Part shown: in pieces, positions 1 to 5,998 of the stretch
Position numbering within the stretch: position 1 is the stretch's first letter
Layout: each line of letters begins with the position of its first letter
NCBI GenBank assembly: GCA_937890485.1
Contig: CALBXN010000194.1
Span: 1-6,155, forward strand
Origin: an uncultured Treponema sp.
GTDB taxonomy: Bacteria; Spirochaetota; Spirochaetia; Treponematales; Treponemataceae
Reading direction: 5' to 3'
DNA length: 6,155 nucleotides
Notes under the pieces: generated by a model
Told to the model about the DNA's origin: nothing
Seen by the model: the letters and a program-made list of their open reading frames with translations, nothing else
Database searches by the model: none
Program-made: the position numbers and the translations under genes

Positions 1-861
1 AGAACACATTTTTTCCATCACATAAAGACCTGGAGTATTTGCATTTTTATCAAATTCAACATCAAATTCACTACGAGGAAGTTTATTGAATTTACCAGAT
101 TCACAAACCACAATTTGACTTTCTGGTGCAGAATTTCCTTTAGAATCTTTTAATCCAGCAATTTTTTCGATTGGGTCAGAATCAATGTAGGCTGCATTCA
201 TTCCTGTTCCTAAAATAAATCCAACATAAGAGCTGTATGCTACCCCACCTGTTGCAGAAGAAGCGCCTGCTAACAATGCAGCAGTTGTATCGTTTAAAAG
301 TGTAATTTTTTCAGGACGATTCCAGCCGTGTTCAACTAAAGCATCACTTAAGCATTTTCCAACAAGAGAGCCTTCAACTTCTTTTGCTTTAATTTCTTTT
401 GAAAAATGAAGAACTTCACCGTCACCATCAGGAGTGATACGCATTGCGTAAGAAAAACAAAATCCGATACGACTTGCTTTATTTTTTAAGTGTTCAAGAT
501 TATTAGCGATTGCATCAAAAAATTCTTTTTTAGAAAGTTCTCTTTCGATACCAGGCATTGATGTTTTTTCTAGTTCGCTAATTTCAGGATTTCCTTCGGC
601 ATCGAAAGTTACCAAGCAAGAACGAAAATTTGTTCCACCTGCATCAATAACAATTACAGATTCATTTTTAGGTGATTCTGCTGGAGGAAGTCCCCAAGTT
701 GGAATCATATCCTGTGAAGCGTCCATGGAATCAAGATTTCCTGTTCCATTTTTTAAGCCTTCTTTCATATCGTACAAAAGACCATCAATTACAGTATTAA
801 TGTCATAACCAGCAGGACTAAATCCGTGTCGTCCCAAAAAAGCAGAAACCTTTTCTTGCAT
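1..861 (-). CDS. hxk: Hexokinase, N-terminal 287 residues (runs off the left edge)
   Basis: ATP-dependent sugar kinase of the cytoplasm; by family it phosphorylates glucose and other hexoses to the 6-phosphate at the entry to glycolysis. I translated it by hand from the minus strand: the frame is open from the ATG at 861-859 to base 1, so the C-terminus is outside the window. Visible motifs are the phosphate-binding DAGGTNFR at residues 73-80, the sugar-binding and catalytic stretch LNDTTAALLAG at 189-199 with the likely catalytic base Asp190, and GFILGTGMNAAY at 214-225. The order and spacing fit the eukaryote-like hexokinase family found in treponemes, not the shorter bacterial ROK or Glk glucokinases. 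Such proteins are usually around 430-450 residues, so roughly one third is missing only because of the window edge. An AAGGA ribosome site at 875-871, nine bases upstream, supports the start. It follows the TPR lipoprotein gene on the same strand after 83 bp and has its own promoter. Confidence 0.93.
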   Translation of the reverse strand, partial: MQEKVSAFLGRHGFSPAGYDINTVIDGLLYDMKEGLKNGTGNLDSMDASQDMIPTWGLPPAESPKNESVIVIDAGGTNFRSCLVTFDAEGNPEISELEKTSMPGIERELSKKEFFDAIANNLEHLKNKASRIGFCFSYAMRITPDGDGEVLHFSKEIKAKEVEGSLVGKCLSDALVEHGWNRPEKITLLNDTTAALLAGASSATGGVAYSSYVGFILGTGMNAAYIDSDPIEKIAGLKDSKGNSAPESQIVVCESGKFNKLPRSEFDVEFDKNANTPGLYVMEKMCS

Positions 862-881
862 ATTATATTTTCCTTAAATAA

Positions 882-892
882 TGATTTAATCA
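882..892. repeat. Short palindrome in the hexokinase leader
   Basis: TGATTTAATCA is a perfect 5+1+5 palindrome lying between the predicted transcription start (about 902) and the ribosome site (871-875) of hexokinase. The octamer AATGATTT that overlaps it recurs at 895-902. Position and symmetry would suit a repressor site, but no known operator is recognised and the AT bias makes chance plausible. Confidence 0.2.
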
Positions 893-908
893 AAAATGAT
901 TTGAGACT

Positions 909-937
909 ATTTTACCAGATATTTTAAGAGTACGCAA
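909..937 (-). promoter_or_regulatory. Predicted sigma-70-type promoter of hexokinase
   Basis: On the minus strand a TTGCGT -35 (937-932) is followed by exactly 17 bases and a TAAAAT -10 (914-909). The -10 is preceded by TGG, giving an extended -10 (TGnTAAAAT). Transcription would begin near 902 and leave a leader of about 41 bases before the ATG at 861. The -35 matches the consensus at only three positions, but the extended -10 can compensate. This allows hexokinase to be expressed independently of the upstream lipoprotein operon. The call comes from sequence inspection only. Confidence 0.55.
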
Positions 938-944
938 TTAAAAT
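921..944. repeat. 7-bp inverted repeat enclosing the hexokinase -35
   Basis: ATTTTAA (921-927) and TTAAAAT (938-944) are perfect complements separated by 10 bases, and the spacer holds the predicted -35 of hexokinase. The repeat also begins directly after the stop codon of the TPR lipoprotein gene. It could be an operator or a very weak hairpin, but an all-AT repeat of this length is expected often by chance in DNA this AT-rich. No U-tract follows, so I do not call it a terminator. Confidence 0.2.
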
Positions 945-2711
945 TTATTTAATCAAAGAATCCAATTTTGCATTAAGTTCTGCAAGTTTCGTATTTTCAG
1001 GATTAAGAGCAACTACTTGACGCAAATAATACTGAGCTTTTCTGTAGTCAGATTTATCAAAATAATATTTGTACAAAGCAAATAATGCTTCCGGATTTCT
1101 AGGATTTGCTGTTAATGAAGAACGTAAATCTGCAAGTTTTTGATCATCATTTGCAGAAATTCGACTTTTTTCATAATAAAATGCACTTTTTATTTTTCCA
1201 GTATATAAAGCAAGTGCTTTTTGAATAAACGCAAAAGCCTCAGCTTTTCTTCCTTCTGCAATTAAAACTTGAACTTCTGCTAAATCAGAAATAGATTTAT
1301 CAACTATTACAGAATGTAATAAAGGCATTGTATTTCTAGCTTCAGTAATTAATCCCAACTGGATACTACTTTTTATATGTTGAAGTAAAATTTCAGCAGA
1401 ATAATTTTTATTTTTAATCAATGAAGAACTTAAATTATAGGCTTCATTCCAATTTTCTGAATTTATATATTCTGAAATTAAAAGTTCCTGAGCAAAAGAA
1501 TTTTCTGGTTCTTTTTTTAATACTGTATCTAAAACTTCTTTTAAGGACTTTTGCCCAATTTTTTGTCCAGAACTTGCCATTATAGAAGCAGCCATTAACA
1601 AAACATCAATATCTTCTGGATAAAGATTTAAAGCAGTTTGTATTGTGCTAGAAGCTGAGGAAATATTTTTATTCCAATCTCTTTGTAATTCAGTCCTTAG
1701 CAATAGATAATCTTTGTTTGTATCATTATTTCTTGCATAAACATCTAACAAAGAAGAAACATTGAGATATTCGCCCTTCTTCATAAGAATTTTTGCACGA
1801 AGCAATATAAAATCCATATTATCAGGTTCTTGTTGGAGAACACGAATAACATATTGTTCTGCAGATTGTAAATCTCCTGAATTAAAACTTGATATAGCGG
1901 ACACTTTCAACATTTCTGTGTTATCAGGATTTTCTTCAAGAATTTTTTTTGAAATTTCATCTACTAGGGCATTTTCATTATTTCTTATTAAACAATTTGC
2001 ATAAATTTGATTCATTGAAAGACAAGTATCATCGATATTATAGGCTTTTGCAAAAAACTGCATTGCTTCTAAATCTCGATTTTGTCTATAAAAAAGTAAA
2101 GCAAGCAAATAATTTGCTAAAAAAGAATCTCTATAAAGTTCTAAAGCCTCTTTTAAAGACGCTTCGGATTCTTGATAATAGTTTTTCAACGAAGGTGCTG
2201 TAATCAAAACTAAAGACGGAAGTGTTAATTCTAAAAAGTCGGAAGTTCCTACACTAAAATCATAAACACCTTTTTTAGCAGAATTAAGTGCAGCAGTATA
2301 ATTATTTTCAAAATTTACAGGAGGAATTGGCCATGAAAGTTTTTCACCTGGATAAACAATATTCATTATTCCAGAAATAACATTTAACAAAATTATTTGC
2401 TGATTATTATAAACCTGGTCAGGACTTCTAAGAAGAGAAGCAGCTTCTTTTAGGGATAGCAAAGTTCCATTTTCAATCAATTTTAATGTTGATGGATTTA
2501 TATCTGGAAAATTGCCTACTTTTTCATTCTTAGGTGGAATTGTTGGAACTGCAAGCTGAACAGCCTGTTGCTCCAAATTTTCCTGAGGGGTTGAATCATT
2601 CCCCGAAACAACAGTAGGAGAAACAACTTTATCAGGTACAGATTTACAAGAAAATGAGAATATTAGAAATAATGAAGCAACACATAAAAATGTGCTTCTT
2701 AATTTTTTCAT
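945..2711 (-). CDS. Large TPR-repeat lipoprotein
   Basis: Predicted membrane-anchored lipoprotein of 588 residues, probably a periplasm-facing scaffold or assembly factor; the specific partner is unknown. Residues 1-21 form a signal peptide (MKK-LR start, hydrophobic 8-20) ending in the relaxed spirochaetal lipobox SFSC, with Cys22 as the lipidation site. Residues 23-65 are a Pro/Ser/Gln/Glu-rich linker. From about 197 onward the protein is helical with degenerate TPR units, for example 198-229, 232-263, 264-297, 298-330, 365-402, 405-436 and a clear C-terminal one at 540-573 that ends in LNPEN. The ATG at 2711 has an AGAGGA ribosome site a few bases upstream and overlaps the stop of the membrane-protein gene by four bases (ATGA), so the two are translationally coupled. 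The gene stops at 945 with no obvious terminator. TPR lipoproteins of this kind are common in treponemes, but I cannot assign a named orthologue. Confidence 0.88.
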   Translation of the reverse strand: MKKLRSTFLCVASLFLIFSFSCKSVPDKVVSPTVVSGNDSTPQENLEQQAVQLAVPTIPPKNEKVGNFPDINPSTLKLIENGTLLSLKEAASLLRSPDQVYNNQQIILLNVISGIMNIVYPGEKLSWPIPPVNFENNYTAALNSAKKGVYDFSVGTSDFLELTLPSLVLITAPSLKNYYQESEASLKEALELYRDSFLANYLLALLFYRQNRDLEAMQFFAKAYNIDDTCLSMNQIYANCLIRNNENALVDEISKKILEENPDNTEMLKVSAISSFNSGDLQSAEQYVIRVLQQEPDNMDFILLRAKILMKKGEYLNVSSLLDVYARNNDTNKDYLLLRTELQRDWNKNISSASSTIQTALNLYPEDIDVLLMAASIMASSGQKIGQKSLKEVLDTVLKKEPENSFAQELLISEYINSENWNEAYNLSSSLIKNKNYSAEILLQHIKSSIQLGLITEARNTMPLLHSVIVDKSISDLAEVQVLIAEGRKAEAFAFIQKALALYTGKIKSAFYYEKSRISANDDQKLADLRSSLTANPRNPEALFALYKYYFDKSDYRKAQYYLRQVVALNPENTKLAELNAKLDSLIK

Positions 2712-3289
2712 TCAATATCCTCTTTGCTATCAATTTTATCTTGTTTTATAAGTTTATGATGTTGTATAAAATAAGCTGTAACTAAAACACCTCCACAAAA
2801 AACAAATAATAGTGGCCATAGATTAGAAGCGATAGAAACAAAACTTGTTTTAATAATTCTCATAGAAAAAAGCATAAAAAATACACCAAAAAAAGTAATT
2901 GTTAATGCAGGAATTAGATATACTGCTTTTATTCTTTTACACTTGTACAAAGAAAATAAAATTAAAGTAACCCCAAAAATAATTATAAAACAAGGCCATA
3001 AATCTTTTACAGCATAAGGTAAAAAGCCAACATCTATCATACCAATTATAACAGAAATTAACATTAAAACAACAGAAATAAACATCAACCAAGTTTTTGA
3101 AGTATTCATTAATTCAACAAACAAAAACGAAGCTCCAAGTATAAATAAAATTACACCCCTAAATAAAAAAATACTTTGAGGATTTTTTGCAAAATAACCT
3201 GTTAATAAAAGAATACCTGCAAATATTAATGCAAGTCCTATAACAAGAACTATATTAATTTTAATATTTTTACTCAAAAATTTCATCAT
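2708..3289 (-). CDS. Six-helix membrane protein with DUF5668/LiaF-like LWP hairpins
   Basis: Small integral inner-membrane protein of 192-193 residues with unknown function. Six hydrophobic segments lie near residues 11-31, 39-59, 66-86, 96-115, 121-142 and 154-175, followed by a charged cytoplasm-like tail (HHKLIKQDKIDSKEDIE). The segments form three two-helix hairpins. The second and third hairpins have LWP motifs exactly 60 residues apart (Trp98, Trp158), each followed eight residues later by a conserved Gly (106, 166), so the protein looks internally repeated. The N(D)LWP plus hydrophobic-helix signature is typical of the membrane regions of DUF5668 and LiaF/LiaI-type envelope-stress proteins; that is a resemblance, not proof of the role. 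No catalytic motif is visible. It is the first gene of a leftward operon and is translationally coupled to the TPR lipoprotein. Two ATG codons (3289 and 3286) are possible starts, and ribosome-site spacing favours the second. Confidence 0.8.
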   Translation of the reverse strand: MMKFLSKNIKINIVLVIGLALIFAGILLLTGYFAKNPQSIFLFRGVILFILGASFLFVELMNTSKTWLMFISVVLMLISVIIGMIDVGFLPYAVKDLWPCFIIIFGVTLILFSLYKCKRIKAVYLIPALTITFFGVFFMLFSMRIIKTSFVSIASNLWPLLFVFCGGVLVTAYFIQHHKLIKQDKIDSKEDIE

Positions 3290-3292
3290 TTA

Positions 3293-3297
3293 TCCTT
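3293..3297 (-). promoter_or_regulatory. Ribosome binding site deciding the start of the membrane-protein gene
   Basis: The minus strand reads AAGGA at 3297-3293. Spacing is only three bases to the first ATG (3289) but six bases to the second (3286). The second ATG, giving a protein that begins MKFLSK, is therefore the better start, and the annotated protein would lose one Met. The site also overlaps the -35 region of the rightward promoter. Confidence 0.6.
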
Positions 3298-3325
3298 GTA
3301 ATTTATCAATTAGTTTTATTATAAT
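3296..3325 (+). promoter_or_regulatory. Rightward promoter, predicted to give a leaderless mRNA
   Basis: TTGTAA (3296-3301, four of six matches to TTGACA) is followed by 18 bases and a perfect TATAAT (3320-3325). The usual start point about seven bases beyond the -10 falls at 3332, which is the A of the ATG of the lipoprotein gene. There is therefore no room for a 5' leader or a Shine-Dalgarno sequence. Positions 3318-3325 read ATTATAAT, a perfect palindrome, so the same base pairs serve as -10 for both directions. Confidence 0.6.
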
Positions 3326-3345
3326 GCAATTATGCTACATCTTAA
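3318..3345 (-). promoter_or_regulatory. Leftward promoter of the membrane protein / TPR lipoprotein operon
   Basis: On the minus strand TTAAGA (3345-3340, four of six matches to TTGACA) is followed by 16 bases and a perfect TATAAT (3323-3318). Transcription would start near 3311, giving a leader of about 22-25 bases that contains the AAGGA ribosome site. The -35 lies inside the first codons of the divergent lipoprotein gene. The -10 overlaps the rightward -10 almost completely. Confidence 0.55.
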
Positions 3346-4366
3346 TAAAATAACATTTTTTGCTTTTTGTGTATATATTCTATTTGCATTTTCTTGCACT
3401 CAAGAATCAACAATAAGCAAAAATCAAAAAGAATTATTTAATATTCTCGAAAAAGAAAAGTCAAATCCTCAGACATCATTTTCTATTATAAATCAAATTG
3501 CAGATTCTTACAGATACCAAAATGACAATAAAAGTTTAATACTTTTTCTAACAGATTTTGTAGAAAAAAATCCTGAAAATCCATACAACTCTTATTGGCT
3601 ACTTTTAACTGCTTACACATACATACAAGAAAACGCTAATTCAGTTGCTGAATATTATTTTGACAGAATTATTCAAAACTACGATGATTTAATCGTAAAA
3701 GGAAAATCAGTTCATGTTCTTTGTTTGCAAAATTTAATTCAAATCAGTACATCTTCTGACAATAGAATATACTATTTTAACCAATTGATTACAAGATTTC
3801 CTGATGAAGTAAACATTACAGAACTTTATATGCGACAAGCCATAGAATATGAAAAAATTGGAGACTGGGAACAAGCATTAAATACCTATTCTTTATTTTT
3901 GGAACGCCCTGATGCAACAACAATTCAAATAGCAGGTATTCCAGATGCATATAATAGAGCAAGAAAACTAATTGACTTTAATAATTCCCCAAAAGATTGG
4001 ACCTTTGAAAGTCTTGAAGCACTTGAAAAAGCTGTAAAAAATGCAATTGCTAGATATAGTTCTACACTTTTGGATAAATATCGTTCGAAAGTAAACTTTT
4101 TTGCAATGTCATGGAAACAGGAAGAAACTGATACCAACAGTCAAAAAATCTTCTCAATGAAAGATTATATGCGTGGAAACCGAATTAGATACACTGCAAA
4201 ATTAGATGAATCCTCAAATCCAAATGAAGCCTACTTAAGAACTACAGGTTGGAGTCAATACATCAACGTTTGGTATTTATATTTTAGAAAAGTAAACTTT
4301 CCTCTTGACCCAGAAATTCATGGAAGATGGGAATGGGCTGGAATTTATTTTGGTGAGAAACTTTAA
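3332..4366 (+). CDS. TPR-like lipoprotein with Trp-rich C-terminal domain
   Basis: Predicted lipoprotein of 344 residues, envelope-located, function unknown. Residues 1-21 are a signal peptide (Lys6, hydrophobic 7-20) ending in the relaxed lipobox AFSC, with Cys22 as the lipid-modified residue. Helical repeats resembling TPR units are seen at about 52-85, 87-118 and 162-195. Residues 220-344 form a separate domain rich in aromatics, with Trp at 223, 261, 307, 314, 333 and 335, ending GRWEWAGIYFGEKL; I do not recognise a named family. The ATG at 3332 is the only ATG, GTG or TTG that keeps the signal peptide: an in-frame TAG lies at 3311-3313 and no alternative start follows before Cys22. No Shine-Dalgarno sequence precedes it, which agrees with a leaderless transcript. 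Its stop overlaps the next ATG (TAATG), so it is coupled to the lytic transglycosylase and may act with it in the envelope. Confidence 0.85.
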   Translation: MLHLNKITFFAFCVYILFAFSCTQESTISKNQKELFNILEKEKSNPQTSFSIINQIADSYRYQNDNKSLILFLTDFVEKNPENPYNSYWLLLTAYTYIQENANSVAEYYFDRIIQNYDDLIVKGKSVHVLCLQNLIQISTSSDNRIYYFNQLITRFPDEVNITELYMRQAIEYEKIGDWEQALNTYSLFLERPDATTIQIAGIPDAYNRARKLIDFNNSPKDWTFESLEALEKAVKNAIARYSSTLLDKYRSKVNFFAMSWKQEETDTNSQKIFSMKDYMRGNRIRYTAKLDESSNPNEAYLRTTGWSQYINVWYLYFRKVNFPLDPEIHGRWEWAGIYFGEKL

Positions 4367-5043
4367 TGATAAATAAATCAATAAATAAATCAATAAATAA
4401 ACATCTTTTAATTAAGATTTTCTTGTGCACTATATTTTCTTTGTGTGTATGTTTTAAAATAACATCACAAGAAGGTGAAACTCAATCTGAAATTCAAAAT
4501 ATTGAAAAACAAGAAGAAATTTTGCAACAAGAAGTTGAACTTATTCAAGAAGTAGAACTTGCACAAGAAGTTGAAAAAATTGTACAAGAAATTCAAATTG
4601 AGAAAAAAAATAATGCAGAAGAAGAAGCAAAAAATTTTCATCCTTTAGTAAAAAAACAAATTGAACAATATACAAGTAATTTTGCAAAAGATTGGTTAAA
4701 TACTGTAATGACTGAATCTTTAAAATACAGAGCCTTTGTTCAAAAAACACTGGAAGAAAATAATATGCCTAAAAATTTACAATATCTTCCTGTTATTGAA
4801 TCAAGTTATAAGATTTCTGCCCTTTCAAAATCTGGAGCCTACGGAATGTGGCAATTTATGAAAAACAGTATTGCTCCATTTAACATTCGTATAAATTCTT
4901 GGATGGACGAAAGAAAAGACCCTTGGCTAACAACAAAAGCTGCAATAAAAAAATTAAAAGAAAGCTATTTTGAATTAAATCTTGCTGAAAGAAAAGCTTT
5001 AGATGAATTAGAAGCAAGTATAGAATTGGAAATGAGTAGATAA
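4366..5043 (+). CDS. MltD-like lytic transglycosylase, truncated in the catalytic domain
   Basis: Exported protein of 225 residues related to membrane-bound lytic transglycosylases (SLT/MltD type), which cleave peptidoglycan glycan strands. An n-region of three INK repeats and a hydrophobic segment (14-30) form a signal peptide. Residues 36-90 are Glu/Gln-rich and probably coiled coil. The SLT part starts near 123: YLPVIESSYK carries the expected catalytic Glu145, followed by SKSGAYGMWQFM (154-165) and the DERKDPWLTTKAAIKKL stretch (181-197). MltD-type domains normally continue with a 'GDW..A.AAYN.G' segment that completes the lysozyme-like fold. Here the sequence turns after about residue 200 into an unrelated charged helix (LAERKALDELEASIELEMSR) and stops with tandem TAA codons. 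The enzyme is therefore probably inactive or altered, and the gene may be a remnant. GGTGA at 4352-4356, nine bases upstream, and the one-base TAATG overlap support the start. Confidence 0.8.
   Translation: MINKSINKSINKHLLIKIFLCTIFSLCVCFKITSQEGETQSEIQNIEKQEEILQQEVELIQEVELAQEVEKIVQEIQIEKKNNAEEEAKNFHPLVKKQIEQYTSNFAKDWLNTVMTESLKYRAFVQKTLEENNMPKNLQYLPVIESSYKISALSKSGAYGMWQFMKNSIAPFNIRINSWMDERKDPWLTTKAAIKKLKESYFELNLAERKALDELEASIELEMSR
4369..4401 (+). repeat. 12-bp tandem repeat just after the transglycosylase start codon
   Basis: The unit ATAAATAAATCA occurs twice perfectly (4369-4380, 4381-4392) and a third time over nine bases (4393-4401). It encodes INKS-INKS-INK in the n-region of the signal peptide. 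Because the unit is a multiple of three, gain or loss by slippage keeps the frame and only changes the length and positive charge of the n-region. Confidence 0.85.
4528..4581 (+). repeat. 18-bp imperfect tandem repeat encoding QEVE(L/K)x
   Basis: Three consecutive 18-bp units (4528-4545, 4546-4563, 4564-4581) begin CAAGAAGT(T/A)GAA and encode QEVELI, QEVELA and QEVEKI; a degenerate fourth unit (VQEI) follows. They sit in the coiled-coil-like linker between the signal peptide and the transglycosylase domain. In-frame duplication is the likely origin. Confidence 0.7.
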
Positions 5044-5062
5044 TAAAAGAAAGGATGAAGTT

Positions 5063-5998
5063 ATGAAAAAAATAATGGATTTAATAATGCACATAATACA
5101 AGGCTTTTGTATGGCATTAGCAGATAGTGTGCCGGGAGTTTCAGGAGGTACAATAGCATTTTTATTAGGGTTTTATGATAATTTTATAAACTCGTTAGGA
5201 AATTTAATAAAAGGTAAAAAAGATGCATCAAAAGAAGAAAAATTAAAAGATAGAAAAAATGCAATAATATTTTTATTTAAACTAGGATTAGGATGGATAA
5301 TTGGTTTTACATCAGCAGTGTTAGTTTTAACAAGAGTTTTTGAAACACAAATTTATAATGTAAGTTCATTATTCATAGGATTTATAATTTTTGCAATCCC
5401 AATAGTAATAATGGAAGAGAAAAAAATCTTAAAAGGAAATTTAAAACATTTATTTTTTGTATTAATAGGAATTGCAGTAGTTGTAGCAATTACATTATTA
5501 AACCCAATGTCTGGAGAAGGAACAAGTATTGATTTAACAAAAATAAATTTTAGCTTAGCAATATATATATTTATAGTTGGTATGGTGGCAATATCAGCAA
5601 TGATATTACCAGGAATTTCTGGTTCAACATTATTATTAATTTTCGGACTATATATGCCAATCATTTCTGGAATAAAAGAATTATTACATTTGAATTTTGC
5701 ATATTTACCAGCAATAATAATATTTGGTTTAGGAATTGTAGCAGGTGTTACAACTGTTATAAAATTAATACAAAAATGTTTAGAAAAATTTCGCTCTCAA
5801 ACTATTTATTTAATTATAGGTTTGATGATAGGTTCAATTTTTGCAATTATAATGGGACCTACAACATTAGAAGCACCGAAATCTGCAATGACATTTTCAA
5901 CATTTAGCATAGTTTTCTTCTTGATAGGAGGACTTGTTATTGGAGGAATGCAAGGTTTGAAAATTTTTATGGAAAAGAAGAATTTAAGTGAAAAATAA
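5063..5998 (+). CDS. popT: DUF368 membrane protein, polyprenyl-phosphate transporter family
   Basis: Polytopic inner-membrane protein of 311 residues. DUF368 proteins have been shown in other bacteria to return undecaprenyl phosphate, the lipid carrier of wall and surface polymers, across the membrane; applying that to this gene is by family membership. The two hallmark half-site motifs are present: ADSVPGVSGGTIAFLLGFYD (20-39) and LPGISGSTLLLIFGLYMP (182-199), which mark an internally duplicated fold. A charged loop lies at 48-66, and hydrophobic segments fill most of the remainder, to a basic tail (MEKKNLSEK). Length is normal for the family and the protein appears complete. AAGGA at 5051-5055, seven bases before the ATG, supports the start. 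It lies 19 bases after the transglycosylase stop. Codon use is unlike its neighbours: by my count about 32 of 51 Ile codons are ATA and 33 of 40 Leu codons are TTA, whereas the 344-residue lipoprotein has about 9 of 30 Ile as ATA. This suggests acquisition from another AT-rich bacterium. Confidence 0.9.
   Translation: MKKIMDLIMHIIQGFCMALADSVPGVSGGTIAFLLGFYDNFINSLGNLIKGKKDASKEEKLKDRKNAIIFLFKLGLGWIIGFTSAVLVLTRVFETQIYNVSSLFIGFIIFAIPIVIMEEKKILKGNLKHLFFVLIGIAVVVAITLLNPMSGEGTSIDLTKINFSLAIYIFIVGMVAISAMILPGISGSTLLLIFGLYMPIISGIKELLHLNFAYLPAIIIFGLGIVAGVTTVIKLIQKCLEKFRSQTIYLIIGLMIGSIFAIIMGPTTLEAPKSAMTFSTFSIVFFLIGGLVIGGMQGLKIFMEKKNLSEK

Noticed and set aside
1762..2203. Two plus-strand open frames of about 80 residues (1762-2004 and 1949-2203)
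   Set aside because: They lie wholly inside the minus-strand TPR lipoprotein gene, overlap each other, and show no ribosome site or domain; they are antisense shadows.
2708..2711. ATGA overlap as a possible frameshift joining the membrane protein and the TPR lipoprotein
   Set aside because: The downstream protein begins with its own signal peptide and lipobox and has its own AGAGGA site, so these are two coupled genes and not a broken fusion.
3925..4137. Minus-strand open frame of 70 residues
   Set aside because: It is antisense to the 344-residue lipoprotein, which has a signal peptide, lipobox and repeats. No start signals support the shadow.
4541..4750. Minus-strand open frame rich in Leu, Phe and Gln
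   Set aside because: It is the complement of the Glu/Gln repeat region of the transglycosylase gene. Its composition follows from that repeat.
5353..5664. Minus-strand open frame of 103 residues
   Set aside because: It is antisense to DUF368 between its two conserved motifs. The plus-strand protein is clearly the real one.
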